This document shows, piece after piece, positions 1 through 12,417 of a stretch of DNA of 64,000 bases. The stretch comes from Fratercula arctica (taxonomy: Eukaryota > Chordata > Aves > Charadriiformes > Alcidae), in contig CANTUZ010000004.1 of NCBI GenBank assembly GCA_947846985.1, forward strand, positions 81,077,659-81,141,658, read 5' to 3'. Below the pieces are notes generated by a model. That model ran no database searches, was not told the origin of the DNA, and worked only from the letters and a program-made list of their open reading frames with translations. The translations under genes and the position numbers were made by a program. The first letter of the stretch is position 1. Every line of letters begins with the position of its first letter.

Positions 1-887
1 TAGGCTGAAGGACATTCTAGCTCCTGGACCCACATCCATTTCCCAGATCCCTGTGTACGGTTTAGTACAGCGGGGAGCAAAACTCTGTTTGCTCCTCCCG
101 CATACTCACGTGGTGAAAATAGCAGGCAAAGATTTCCAACCCCTTTTAAGTTTTACATATGTCTGTTTCCAAGATAAGAAACATAAGGTTCGCAAGTTGC
201 GTAAGACTTTCCAGGCAGGGGGCCTCAGTGTTGGAGCAGACCAGGACCCTGCCAGCGAGCACGGCCGTGGGGGATGCTCTGCTCGCCCTGAAACCCCTGA
301 GGGGGCACCTGGACCTGGATACCAGGACCCACCCGCCACCCGGCTCCGCGGAATGGTGGCAGGGGCCGCAGCGATACGAGTTATTGCGTGTAGTGAATAA
401 TTCACGTCGTGAGCACGGACAAGTCTGTAGCAGTTGTTAGCCCCTTTAACAGTACCACTGCTCCTGGAAATAGGTTCATATCCTGCCCAAACTCCACCAC
501 TGTAAGCGAATTTCTCTCAGCCTTCCCCCCAAAACACTTATTTAAATGTTAATGGTTCCACAGGATTCCTTGTTTTTCTATTTTAAATCCATTGTAACAC
601 CAGTCAATTAAAGAAATGTAGATAATGGGTCCTTTATCACCAATTCAAAGTTCCCGTTCCATTTAGCCTGTGTCTCTGGTATTGTTTCTCCCTGTTCAGC
701 CAGCTTATCCAATCTTGGCCGTTTCCTCCGCTATAATCTTCCATGTTTGTGACTCTTGGGGGACCCGCCTTTCATTTTTATTGCCCCACCTACTGGAAAA
801 TTCTTCGCTCGTTATTTTATTTTAAAGCTTTCCAGTTTTCAGTAGTCTGACTTATTTCCTCTCCGCCTATGAAGTGTTGTGAATGTG
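1..887. other. Non-coding stretch with a GC-rich patch
   Basis: No gene is recognisable. Positions about 200-380 are clearly richer in G, C and CpG than the AT-rich rest, and short open frames overlap there on both strands, as expected from GC content alone. None has a familiar motif or a convincing exon boundary. The patch could be a decayed repeat or a small regulatory island. Confidence 0.5.
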
Positions 888-907
888 AAAAAAAAAAAAA
901 AAAAAAA
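888..907. repeat. Poly-A tract (20 A)
   Basis: An uninterrupted run of 20 A. There is no recognisable SINE or retrocopy body directly 5' of it, so it is called only as a homopolymer. Confidence 0.9.
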
Positions 908-1579
908 GAGAAATGTACGAAAGAAATGGCAGCGTATTTGTGCTGATACTCGTGAATTTAAGTCTGTGTGGCACACGGATGTGAGCTCCAAAACATAACA
1001 AATAAAGATATATGGAAAAAGTAATCCGGTCCCCTCTTCATCATGGAAATACCAAGTCACTGCACATTCACCAGTGGGTTTTACTTCCAAGTTGCCTGTC
1101 GTGCAAAAGAAGGAGTTGTTAGCTATGACATTTAAGAAAAGGATTACTGCAAACTTCTTTTAAAAGGCAATCTTATTTCTCTTACTCACGGTGACTCACT
1201 GGTTATGACATTTGAGTCAGAAACATACCATATAGAGATAACTGCTCCGGGCGTTATTCGTAATCAGGGGCTGACGAATTGTGAGTCGCAGGAAGGCCGG
1301 AGAGCGGAGGTTGTCTGCGTTGAGGGCACAGGAGGCGGCTGCTCGGTTTTAATCTTTGACCTTTCAGCCCAGGATTTGGAAACAGGCAACCAGATAAATA
1401 TTTTCCTGGAACAAACAAACTCAACCAAAAAATGAGGTTTGGTTTTCCGTTAGTAAAGAGGTGTTCATATTTAAACCTGCCCTTAAATTATAGGTTCATG
1501 TAGTTTCACAGCAGCAAAAATGACTTCAAACTTCATGCAAGATTGTCAGGGACCTGCTCGCTAGAAGAAGAAAGGAGAC

Positions 1580-1595
1580 TTTTTTTTTTTTTTTT
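1580..1595. repeat. Poly-T tract
   Basis: Sixteen consecutive T. No target-site duplication or retroposed body was recognised beside it. Confidence 0.85.
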
Positions 1596-1846
1596 AAACT
1601 GTCAACTTCTACAATAAATATGAAGGAGCAGGCAATAGATGGTGAGTGTTGTAGGGCAGCACTTGGGGGAAAAGAACGGTTCATAACTATATAAAAATGC
1701 AATGGCTCCTAAATATGAAGCGTGGGCTCGTGAGTTGTCTAGGGACATTGTGCTGAGAGCATAATGTGATGGCCCCTGCATACAACTGCTAGAGCAACGG
1801 TGTGAGACCATTAAGGAACACGCTTATAACAGTAGTGGCTTGTCAA

Positions 1847-1864
1847 TTTTTTTTTTTTTTTTTT
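1847..1864. repeat. Poly-T tract
   Basis: Eighteen consecutive T followed by AATTAA. Confidence 0.85.
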
Positions 1865-3570
1865 AATTAATGGGTGTATTCTGTTGTCCCACAGATATTT
1901 GCGCAAAATCTGTGGGGCCGATAAAGCCTGGCTCGACTAGTTAGATCTTTCTGTGGCTCCCCACGAATTCAGACAGAAGTCCTGAGAGAGACTGGTCGAT
2001 CAATCTGTGTTTGGAGTGAGGAGGTGTATGTGTAGTTAGTACATCTCTGCATTAGGAGAACTTTTCCTGCGGTGTGAGATGTCAAGACTTAAAAAGAGCT
2101 TCTCCCTGAGAAAGCCAGAGTTTCTGCTCACCTTTCCAGGGATATATGATACCGTTTGCCACATTTGACCTGAAATCATTTTGGCTCAGCATGGTCCAGC
2201 AAACTGGATATCGTGGATAATTAGGGGAGGGGAAAAAGAAAAGCTCCAGGCGCTATTAAAACAAAGTTAATTTCTGAGTAAAAAATTCAGACTCACGTTT
2301 ATCCGGACAGTAAGATGGCAACAGCCCTCCCCGCGGACACCAGCTACGGGAACAAATGCTTCTGAAACCTGCACCACAACTGCATGGCCAAGCAACTGTT
2401 GCTTCCCTTCCTATGTCAATGAAAACTGAATAAACACCTCTACCAACATCGTCGAATTAGAATATGTCTAAACCAAAACTATTCATATTTGTATATATAA
2501 AGAAAAAAAGGCAGTCCATATCAAAATGCTCAACAACGTATGAAACTGGGTGTAGACTATTTTTAGATATTACAGTTTTTTCCCTTTTTGGTGTCACACG
2601 GACTTGTTGGGCTTATAAAACTCTGAATGCGTTATATGCTGTCAGAATTTGACAAGTCAGCCCAGTGAAATTTTAAAAGGCCCTGTTTATGTGTATTCTA
2701 GCTGGAATATACAATTCGTTTTTGCTGTGGGTTTTCCTGTTGAAGTACTTTCCTATAAAGTTTAGCTAAGGCATAGAGGAACAGTACGTTCCATCCATAT
2801 GTGCCCGTAACTTCCACTTGAGGCAAAATCGTGTTTATTTTAAGATCCATTTGCCATCAAACTCTGGAGGGAACGTGGTATGTTTTTAGATTCAGTCGCA
2901 GACTGAGAAGGGCAGGTGATAATAAACTGTTTATCATCTTTCTTTAATGTTTCAACAGAAGGAAAAAAAGAATTTGAAGTTTTCTTATGTGAAATGTTTC
3001 TACTAGATAGCAGGTCAGATGCTCTCTGTCCATTGTGGTAATTCTGCTTCCTGGAACCCCTTTTCAGACAGATAGCTGCAGTGCTTTGGCTAAATAATTA
3101 ACAAAACATTTGAATAAAGCTGTTGACTTATTTACCAGATGTTTTTAATGTTATTTAACATAATAAAGGAACAACAATATTTACTGTTTGTTAAGGAAAC
3201 ACCTTCTTTTAAAACCATTTTTATCAAACATGCAGACCAGAGAGGGCCTACTGGTGGCCCATGGCTTCACCCCCAAAGGAGGGTAACCCGGTCCTTCAAG
3301 TGCCCTGAAACAGGGAGACACAATGCAAACTCTGCCGAGTAATTTGCTTGAGCAAGAAGAGAGGAAGAAACAGGTTTGGGGCAGCCAAGAGGAAGGTGTC
3401 TTGGCTGACCACTCGGCCAGCCAGCAAGAGCTTCCTCCTCCCGGCCGGCTGGTTTGGACCAGTGGGTCGTTTACAGGTGTTTGGATACCTTTGAGTAGAT
3501 CTAATTAGCTTGTACAGAAGCCACTCCATGTCTGCCGTCACACGCACGCTCTGCTGCCTTTGGAAGAAGG

Positions 3571-4013
3571 GCAACGGAGCTGGTGAGGGGTCTGGAGCAC
3601 AAGTCTGGTGAGGAGCAGCTGAGGGAGCTGGGGGTGTTCAGCCTGGAGAGAAGGAGGCTGAGGGGAGACCTTCTCGCTCTCTGCAGCTCCCTGAAAGGAG
3701 GGGGCAGCCAGGGGGGGTCGGGCTCTTCTCCCAAGGAACAGGCCATGGGACAAGAGGAAACGGCCTCAAGTTGCACCAGGGGAGGTTTAGGATGGATATT
3801 GGGAACAATTTCTTCCCGGAAAGGGCTGTCAATCATTGGGAGAGGCTGCCCAGGGCAGTGGTGGAGTCGCCATCCCTGGAGGGATTTAGAAGCCGGGCAG
3901 ACGCGGTGCTGAGGGACGTGGGGTAGTGGGGGTTTGGGCAGTGTTGAGTTGATGGTTGCACTTTATCATCTTAAAGGTCTTTTCCAACCATAAGGATTCT
4001 ACGATTCTGTGAA
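3571..4013 (+). mobile_element. CR1 LINE, 5'-truncated 3' end (group I)
   Basis: This is the 3' end of a chicken-repeat-1 non-LTR retrotransposon, the dominant bird LINE. It covers the end of ORF2 (reverse transcriptase) plus the short 3' UTR. The landmarks read in order on the plus strand: AGCCTGGAGAGAAGGAGGCT near 3642, the GGCTGCCCAGGGCAGTGGTG block near 3845, TCCAACCATAAGGATTC near 3983, and the CR1 terminus ATTCT(A/G)-type repeats ending near 4013. The ORF2 frame is broken, so it is a dead copy. It is nearly the same subfamily sequence as the minus-strand copy at 58771-59108, which suggests both came from one relatively young source lineage. Confidence 0.95.
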
Positions 4014-6990
4014 ATAGGGAACAACCCTGGATGGCTCTGCCTGGGAGAGCTGTGGACCAGCAGAACTCGTACAGGGCAGGACCTGATAACTCCAAAGGAC
4101 CTGACTCCATGTGGTCGGTTATAGCAGTGATATCAAACACCACCTCTGTTATCTGCTTTTCTGCCAATATTGGCCTGGATAGTGAAGAATTGATATATAA
4201 TTATCCTTTCATATTAGGCCAATTACCAACAGCTGGTTGGGAGAAAAATGGCCCGATGGTAGCATCATTGCTAAGGACAGAAAGAAATCTTCAATAACTT
4301 TGAAGATTTTCAGTAGAGTGTAAAGCTGCGTTAAAATATGATCTAAAGGCTTCTTATAGTAAAAAAACCTAACAGGAGCACCTAGGCTTGTGCTACGGGA
4401 GTATTGGACAACAACGGCACGATGACAACCTTATTGTGGATGCGAGTTAAATGGAAACCGTAAAAAAGACTTGCATTTGTAACATCTATCGTGTTCTTGA
4501 CAATGTATTTTCTGATTGAAATCTTCAGATTCTATCTTCAGTCTGAAGAAAAGAATTCCAAAAAATGATGCAATGTTATCCTTGTTTGGGTAAATATATA
4601 CATCATAGATATTATTGAATTCACAGGGATCTGGGGACTTGGATGTCTTGAAATTATTTTAATGTTAAAGTATTTTACAGAAAGCGTTTATCATTTATTC
4701 TTTATGAATCAAAGATGCTCAGAGACAGCTAACAAATTTTGCACTTACTTACTGCATCTCCTACAAATATAATTCTGGAGAGATTATCGATACTGGGTGA
4801 CATGTGGAAAAGCCTTTTCAGTGGAATAAGTTTAAAGAACGAATCATGCCATTTCCAGAAGACAAATCAAGCAGTGCTGGCCATATGGTGGAAAATATAG
4901 GCAATCTGGCTGGATGTATTGTGTCTATTTAAAGGCACAACTGGAAAATAAATGGGAAGTTTTGACACTTTCATGTGTCACGAGTGAAAAGGCATAATAC
5001 TGCCCTTGTACACAGAAACTGGGGGCATGATTCTTCGAATGGGAGCTACGGAGAGTGTTCTTTTATTACTTCTGGGCATTACAGGTATCGGTGGAGTTAC
5101 ATCATGTAATTCAACAGATGAGCTGTTCCCTCACTTCCTCGTGTGTTTACGAAGTTGAGATACAGTTCATTAACATCTCTGGCATCTAAACATAACATGA
5201 GGATTCAAGTAAAATGCTTTAATGATGTGGTTGTGTTTTTTTGCTTAAGTAACAAAGTTGTGAAAGAATGAAATATTTTGTTGTTCCAGCGTTTGCGCTG
5301 TTCTTCACTTTCTGCGAGCTGGAACGTTTCAATATGCTACATGTGGTACCTTTCAAAACAAAACACCAATTAAAAATAACAAAGTGGAACATTGAGAAAT
5401 TCATGTTCCATGGAACAACAAATTGGTTCAAATCGGTGGTACAGAACCAAACTGGCAGCATTACAGTTATTAACGTTGCTTTCCCAGTTAATCAGGAGAA
5501 AACGGCTTCTGGCATCAGGAATTTCTTCTGCGCTCTCTGTGTATATTTTCATTGCTTGCCTGTGACACATATACAATGCAGAATATAAAATGTATTCACA
5601 TGGATATGTAGCAGAGGCGTGAAAGCATGGATTCCTTACTAACCACAGCAAGTATTTTCTAAATACTAAGATTCAATGTGGTCTACAGCAATTCCCCTTT
5701 TTAATTTGTATTGTAATTTGTTCTTTTATTCTTGTACTTCTAGTGTCATGATGATGTTCTTTCCTTTCTGTAAGTGGTGTAGTAATGCACTGAAAACCTG
5801 CACCAGCTTCTTTCATGTAAAAACATATGCGGGCAGTCATATGCACAAACCTGAAACAGCTTTATTTTGCAAAATTTTGGGTTATCCCTAACCGTTCAGA
5901 ACACATGTAGACTAAAGACGTAGTGGGGATGGATACGTATGATGACGGAACACCATGTCTGACTCCAGCACACAAAACTACGCGATTCTGTTACATGACA
6001 ACTTAATTTGTACTTTACATGTTTCCAACTCCAACTTACGAAGTCTGCTCTAGCGATTTTTGGAAAATCTGCTCATGTTGTGGTTTGCTCATTTTGGATG
6101 TGATTCCAGCATGAAGCCTTCTCTCCAAGAAGTAAAACTTGTTCTAGCTGCTCATAAAATTTTCCCCAGAAGTGTTTATAAAAGCTAGTAAAAAAAGAAA
6201 GTGCTCATTATTTTTGATAAGCAGTGAAGGATTGGAAATACATATTTCAATCGCAGAGCTGACGCTATTTGGGAGTAAAGAAGAAGGGTATATATGTGTT
6301 TTTAAACTGATCAGTGTTTCTTAAAAACGTGAATTTTCATGAGCCACTTACCTCAGAGTTTAAAACTTCACTTTTCTTTGTGCTATGGTTAAATGGGGGG
6401 AAATGCACCAAGCCTCGGCAAATGTCAAATCCAGCTTTAAAATATTGGGATTTAAAGGAGGTATAATACCAATAAGTCTAAAACTATTAGGGCTTCCTAG
6501 TGAGAATATACAGGACTGTTTTATGTAGTTTTTTGACAGAGAGCTTAAATTAGCCCTGCAACATGGACGGTGTAACTTTTCCTGCTGCCTGGGAAAGAAA
6601 CGCTGTCAAGCTCTGAGTTGTGGTGATGGCACTTAGTTTGTATGAGTCTAATAAAAGGGCAGAGTGTATGCATGTTTCTCCGATTTTAGATTTTTTTTTC
6701 TCTTGGTCAGAACTTTGAAGTCTTTTTAAAGCTTTGTTCTCTTCCTCTTTTCCAGGCTAATAAAAAGAATTATTATTACTACCACATTTGTGTCTCTTGG
6801 ATTTTATTTTGGCTAATGCGAGCGTTTTTACAACATGATCTCGGACAAAGGAGCAATTAGAATTAAGGAGCCTTATCCAAGAATTACAGCACTTACTGCA
6901 ATTATAATAGTAACTTAGTAAGTTGATGACTTACCGAGTTACCCAAATGATACATTTTTATTTTGCTTTTAAAGTTAGCAAAAGCTTAAT
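4014..6990. other. AT-rich non-coding stretch
   Basis: No gene is seen. A perfect 15-bp palindrome (TCTTCAG-T-CTGAAGA) lies at 4535-4549. Positions about 5254-5440 are unusually rich in TTCCA/TGGAA words and in AAAACAAAAC, which gives the impression of a decayed DNA-transposon-type repeat; a similar texture occurs at about 35030-35215. I cannot name a family for either. Confidence 0.45.
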
Positions 6991-7500
6991 GCTAGAGTTT
7001 TGTAATGAGCCTGTGGTAACCAGATTTGTAGTCTGAAGTCTTCGTCTGCCACACTGTTAGCCATCAAAGGAGCCCTGTCCTACCAAGCTTTCTATTTTCA
7101 CAACAGGATATCTGGTTTCTTTTATGAGGATACAGCTATGTTAATTTGGTTTAGTGGTTTGTTGGAGGTAAGCATGCTCTTCACAGCACAAACACCAAAA
7201 TCCCCTTAAAGCAGTTCCTCGTTAATAGCTGGGGCCTGATTGGCAGTTTTGCATTGTAAAGTGTGATTTGGTTGGATAAATATGTTTAGTCTAGTAAGCA
7301 CTTTAGTGATTGAGTGTCTGTTAATGGATAACGGTGGATTATGGCGAAACCTCTACAGGCTGTCATTGAGCACTTAGAGTTGTGAGATGTCACGGGGGGA
7401 ACAGAAAACAAACCCGCGCTGGGGAAAAACTCACCCACTGTAACATAGCTGAAATATTTGGTGCCGTTTCGGTATTTAGGTTTAAAATCATATTTCACTG
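6990..7500. promoter_or_regulatory. Candidate conserved non-coding element
   Basis: The block has balanced base composition, no low-complexity sequence and no repeat landmarks. It has several AT-rich homeodomain-like words (GTTAATTTGG near 7140, GTTAATAGC near 7223, TTAATGG near 7321). This texture is typical of vertebrate conserved non-coding DNA, but conservation itself cannot be read from one sequence. Confidence 0.2.
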
Positions 7501-7504
7501 GAGG

Positions 7505-7640
7505 AAAACAAAGCCGAGCGGACCGCGCGGCTCGTAGCCGCCTCCTTTGCCCTTACGGCAGTCATCTGGGCGCACTCAGAGACCTTCCCCAGCACGTGGT
7601 AGTCGAAAAGCCACCAGGTACCTGCAGGGTAAGTGCAGAG
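7505..7640. other. Small CpG-rich patch with a splice-donor-like site
   Basis: A roughly 130-bp segment contains clustered CpGs (GACCGCGCGGCTCGTAGCCG near 7520) in otherwise AT-rich DNA. On the plus strand it ends in CTGCAGGGTAAGTG, where GTAAGT at 7629-7634 matches the consensus 5' splice site. It could be a small non-coding first exon or chance. The open frame across it shows no known domain. Confidence 0.2.
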
Positions 7641-9589
7641 TAGCCCCGACTTTTCTTAGGAATGTACTGAAAATCTCTTCATTCAGGATAAAGTTCAGTG
7701 CAATCTTAGGCGGATTTATAAATCAGTAGGCTGACAAATCAGAACCAGCAGAAAGTTGGTTCCGTCTGCCTCCGTCCAGGACATTGCTGTTGTGCAAAGC
7801 TGCTTTATTTTTAAATAGCACCTTCTCCAAAACAAACACTTTTGCAAAACCACCCTTTCTCCTTCTCCTCTTTCTAAACACAGAGAGGAAGATCTTTCTT
7901 TCTCTTACTTTTAAGAAAGGTAACGTGATCCTCCCTATAAACCACCAACAAATGTCACTTTTTTTCCTCTACTCAGGTGTACGCCGCTTTTTTATGAGGT
8001 GCTAAATATCAGCTTACTTGGGGGACTCGAAATGGCCTCCGGGCCAAGTGGCAGATATTCAGGCACATACATAGAAACTCTCCACTTTTGGGGAGTTTTA
8101 AAACCTGTGTGTCCATACAGATGGCCTACAATGATTTGCTAAATTCGTGTATCATACTAGGGCACGCATTAGCAGGTGAAGCACACACCCGCTGTATTTT
8201 GATGTGCATCTGAAATGCTTCGACAAATAGAGCTTCCATTTAAGATTTTTTTAAGCTGATGAGCTAAAAACTTCTTTGGATTCTTTTCTTTTTCTTTTTT
8301 TCCTTTTTTTTTTTTTTTTTTTTTTTTTGAGGCAGGGGAAGGTTTGTTTTCAAGGAAAACCCTGGAACTCTTCCCTCTGTTCTCTTTTATTCTTCTCTTA
8401 TCAAAGACATATCAGGCTGACCCGTGCCTTACAGTTGATAGTTACCATATGTCCATATAGGTTCAAGCCCACAAAACTTTCAAAAACTCTAGTGAAATTT
8501 TTAGAGCGGAAAACTTCCTCCCGCTTCGTTTTGGGAAACTTCTTGCAGCTTCACTGTAAAGCTACGGGTTTCGCGTACTTTTTTCACCTGGTTAAAGCTA
8601 CCTGCCCAGGAGCCTCACCTTTTGGTCAGATCCAGATGAACTGGGGGCTGGTGGCTTCTCCGGCAGTCGTGGTCTTTGCAGTTAGGCGCTCTTCTAAAGG
8701 ATATATTAAGTCTCAAATGTATTTAATGGGCTTGAAATGAACCTAATAATTGAGTAGGTTCTTTCTATTAAGTTGCCCTAAAGAACAGGCTCGATGGTCA
8801 TAAAAGTTATTTCTGGCCAAGTGGTATCTTGGAGACGAAATTCTTCGCTAGGATCCGTGCAGCTATTCCCATATTGCAGCAATTTAACCGAGAGAAAAAC
8901 AGATTTGTAGAGCTAAGTTTTTTCTGTGCTTCTTATCACAACTCTTCTTGCTTGAATGAGAGAATAAATCAGCATCCTAATGATTTGCTTCATATAACAC
9001 ATTTGCTTCAAATCACAGAAATCTTGCTCTTAGATGTCAATTGTTAGCAATAATAAGATATATGAAGGGAAGGAATTCATTATAAATATACAAAGGTATT
9101 GTTTATTAGATACACTGCTTTTGATTTAGATATTGCCTATAGCCCCTTTACAAAATATACGTACTACGCAGCATGCTGGACCACTGGAAAATGGGAAAGA
9201 AATACAGCTGAGGAAACTAAGACGGAAACATTTATTTCATTTTCCAAGGCTTTAACGTGTTGGTGTGCCTTCAAACAGAAGGTCGTCTTTACTCCAAAGA
9301 ATTAAAAACAATGCAGGGCTTACGATCGATTTGATTATCTAAGCAGCACTGTGGAATACCACTTGTTCTAAAATGTGCTATCCTAACTAAAAACTCTGCT
9401 TTTAGAGAATTCTTCATTGATTTTACAAGTCAATTGAAAGTAAAAAATGAAATTGTTGAAATTCTTTGGAGAAGGGCTGACATTTGCAAAAAGGTTGAGG
9501 AAGCAGCTGCTTGACTGAGGACAAAACCAGAACATTTTTTGGGGAACCTGGGAAAGCATAAGATAAACTAAATTACTGGAGCAGGATTT
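7641..9589. other. Non-coding stretch around a long poly-T tract
   Basis: No gene is recognised. The longest open frame, 8276-8740 on the plus strand, begins by translating the poly-T tract into a phenylalanine/leucine run. The rest of that frame has no familiar motif, so it is treated as a chance frame. Confidence 0.5.
8281..8328. repeat. T-rich tract with 25 pure T
   Basis: An interrupted T/C-rich lead-in is followed by 25 uninterrupted T at 8304-8328. Homopolymers of this length are usually length-variable. Confidence 0.9.
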
Positions 9590-10060
9590 GGGATGGATGA
9601 GGAGAAGTAAACCAGGGAAAGGACCAACAGCGTGAAAAACCTATTGGCAGTAGGACAGGAATAGTTCTAGATAAAACAGAAAATTTTTGAGAGAGAATAA
9701 AGAGCAGGCAGGCAGAACATCCGCGACTGGAAAGGAACAGGGCAGAAGAAGAAGAAAGGAGGAAGAAAGGGAGGACATCAGGGGAATAAGAGGTAAATCG
9801 TGTAATCCTGAAATTATGAGCAAACTTTTGGATGTGACAACTGCAGGCAGACAAGGCAAGAACGAGCCAGCTGGTAGCAGAGGGGATATTTAGAGGAAAA
9901 AGGAAAGATGAGTAGGTGAATTTTAAAAAAAAGCTATCTGAAGGGGAAAAAATATGAGTAAAAGATGCAGTGAGACAGCAGGGAAAGAAGCTGAGTGAAG
10001 ATGTCCTGCGAGAGGGAGCAAACTGAGAAAGTATTGATGCTAAAGGCAGTCAAATATTCT
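9590..10060. other. Purine-rich, strand-asymmetric block
   Basis: For about 470 bp the plus strand is dominated by A and G, with GAAGAAGAAGAAAGGAGGAAG-type sequence strongest at 9740-9775, while pyrimidine runs are rare. No open frame here resembles a protein. Such blocks can be decayed GA repeats or simple polypurine DNA. Confidence 0.55.
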
Positions 10061-10737
10061 GCAGTAAATCGTGAAGGCTTTGCGCAATGGAGCTCGGGAG
10101 CAGATAGCAAATTTAACGTTGGGGAGCTTTAATTCCATGAACGTGCCATGAACAAGCAGTTTGCTTTGGAAGCGTATTTTAAAAGAAAAGAAAAATCAGA
10201 AATATTGGCCGCGTTATAAATGTTTTGTAATTTTCTTAGTCTAATGAGAAATCTGCATGCGATCCATGAAGCCAGGAATTTGGGGGTCGGTATCTTAAAA
10301 TGATGCCATTGACTTTAAGACTAATGCAGGTCTTTTTCTAGGAATTAGACGTAGCTGCAGACACTCAAGCTACCTTGGGCTTCTTTTGCTAGTGTTTCCA
10401 ATTTTACTGTTGCACCTTGAATTTTTTGTGAAAGTCGTAATTTTGAAATTTAAAAAATGCTTTTCTCTCCCAAGTCGCTGTGTAGGACTTTCATGTTAAA
10501 GACAGGAGGAAAAAAAAAACCAGGCTGGCTAAACAGGGGAAAGAGTAAAAGTTGCACGTGGGGAAGTGCTCGAGGTGCACGAACTAATCAAACCGGAGAA
10601 AAAAAGGTGTAAAAGCGCAGGTAAGGACGTCATTTAAGTGCTGTAATTCGAAGTAGTAGCATACCTAAATGGGAGGTAAAATTTTTTGAGCATAAGTGAT
10701 TCCTTAATATTGAACAAACACACAAATACACACCTAT

Positions 10738-10775
10738 GGGGGGGTTCTTAGGTGGGGTGGTGGGTTTTGGGGTTT
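10738..10775 (+). other. G-quadruplex candidate
   Basis: The plus strand has a seven-G run followed by GGTGGGGTGGTGGG and TTTTGGGG within about 38 bases, giving four or more runs of three or more G. One loop is about nine bases, slightly longer than the strict definition unless the first run is split. Confidence 0.5.
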
Positions 10776-11001
10776 GGTTATAATTGGCAATAATTTCCCT
10801 GTCTTGCTCCAATGGCTCCATCCTCCTCCTCGGGTTCGCCTTACCCCCAGCCCTCCAGAGCTGCCGATCAAATACGTGCCGCTTTCGCAGCCCTTCTCCG
10901 CAAATACCCAGCAGGCATCCAAACACTTCCAAGCAATAAATAAGACCCCACAAACAAAAGCAAATTAAACCTTCCACTTCTATTCATAAAAAAAAAAGTA
11001 A

Positions 11002-11020
11002 ATATATATATATATATATA
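11002..11020. repeat. (TA)n microsatellite
   Basis: About nine to ten TA dinucleotides in a row, directly after an A-rich segment. Confidence 0.9.
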
Positions 11021-11265
11021 CACGCAGCTTTATTTAACCAATGGGCTGCCTGTTTGCGATGCACGGAATGACTTGGTGGTCTCAGTCCAATTCCAACCGG
11101 ACAGCTGTTTGGACCGTAAAATCCCTGCCATAATTGGCTTTAACCGGCATCCTTGTCGGCAAAATAGCCGAGTTTTGTAGGGGCGCAGAGACTGCACAGC
11201 CTTTCCCATCGCCTAGAGCTGGTTCTTCTAGACTAAGCATGTGGGTGGCCTGCTGATAGTGGTAG

Positions 11266-11270
<5 letters not shown>

Positions 11271-11299
<29 letters not shown>

Positions 11300-11316
11300 A
11301 AAACAAAAAAAAAAAA
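11271..11316. repeat. Long poly-A tract with a second A run
   Basis: Twenty-eight uninterrupted A (11271-11298), then GAAAAC, then about twelve more A. No retroposed element is recognisable upstream. Confidence 0.9.
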
Positions 11317-11552
11317 CCACCCAACCTTTATACTGCTGGAATTTTTTGTGTTGTATCTTTTTTTAGGCATCAGGACAGGATTCTGCTCCTGAGTTTCTCA
11401 TAAATGATAAATTTAAAAAGCCTGATGCATGCTAATGTTGAAAGGTGTTTTGGAAATGATGAAATAAATTGTCCTTTGGCAGCCAATTGCAAAATAGCTT
11501 AAAGAGGCCAGAATTTCATTCAGTGTTTAAAGCAATACTCAATTTTTTCCTT

Positions 11553-11569
11553 AAAAAAAAAAAAAAAAA
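11553..11569. repeat. Poly-A tract (17 A)
   Basis: A pure run of A preceded by TTTTTTCCTT. Confidence 0.85.
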
Positions 11570-12318
11570 GGAGATTTAGAACGAGACTGTTTTTTATATT
11601 AGTGGAAAGGGAAGCGCCACACTTGCCACCTGGTTAAACCCAGGTCCCCGAATTTGTCCTGTGCTGGGGCAAGTAAATCGTGGAATTGCAATAAAACTCT
11701 GGCCAAACATTTTGGGGGAATGGTGAATTAGCCACCCAAAATTTTATGAAATCTAACCTCATGCCTCACCCGGACTGAGAAATTGTTCAGACACGTTATA
11801 CCTAATGCCACCCCTGAATGAACTGCGGTATCTGCCTCCTCCTTGGCTGGCAGGGATGTCATCCACGAGGTACCTTCGAGATGTAAATTGATATAGGGCC
11901 ACACAGAAACTGCCTCATAAAGCATCTGAGATATAGTCCCAAGCGCCGTGAAATGGGAAGCTCGAAATGTATAAATTGTTACAAAAATCGCACCAGGTTC
12001 CCTAATTCCCTGCAGCGTGTGCGGGACCTTGGCACCAAAGGCAGCGCGCGACCTGTCTGCAGGAGCAGAGATTTCCACTCCCTCCGCACCCTTGGAAGCG
12101 CAGGGCAGGGGATGTCTCGGCCCGTAACGTGGGATTGTTCAAGCGCTACGAGAGAAATGTTACCCCACTTTTCGTTCGTGAAAGGCTGCCTGCTTCTTGC
12201 TTTCCCAGTGGCCGCTTTTTAAAGAAACGCCTCCCTTATTTGCCTTCTGTATCCTGCCTCGTGCGCGAGCCCTTGACAAGCTGAGGGAGAAATGTAGGTT
12301 TTATAGGACGCTGTGGGG

Positions 12319-12417
12319 GAAAAAAAAAAAACAAAAACAAAAAAAAAAAAAAAACACAAAACCAAAGAGATGTGGGTTGGTTTTTTTTATATTAAAAAAA
12401 AAAAAAGAAAAAAACAA
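12319..12417. repeat. A-rich low-complexity region
   Basis: Two A-rich blocks (12319-12361 and 12392-12417) are broken by single C or G and separated by a short sequence containing a T run. Lysine- and asparagine-rich frames here are translation artefacts. Confidence 0.85.

Larger units (their letters stand above)
908..3570. other. AT-rich non-coding stretch
   Basis: No gene, RNA or family-level repeat is recognised. It contains two T-runs (1580-1595 and 1847-1864). The open frames are short, scattered over all frames and unlike known proteins. Confidence 0.5.
10061..12318. other. Non-coding stretch with simple repeats
   Basis: No gene is recognised. It contains a G-rich motif at 10738-10775, a TA dinucleotide run at 11002-11020 and long A tracts at 11271-11316 and 11553-11569. 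The 115- and 116-codon minus-strand frames here have no known domain. Confidence 0.5.

Noticed and set aside
5424..5445. tRNA B-box-like GGTTCAAATC
   Set aside because: No acceptor stem or A-box upstream.
8458..8475. tRNA B-box-like GGTTCAAGCCC
   Set aside because: No A-box at the right distance and no cloverleaf.
8276..8740. 154-codon plus-strand frame starting in a hydrophobic run
   Set aside because: The apparent membrane segment is translated poly-T; the rest shows no homology I recognise.
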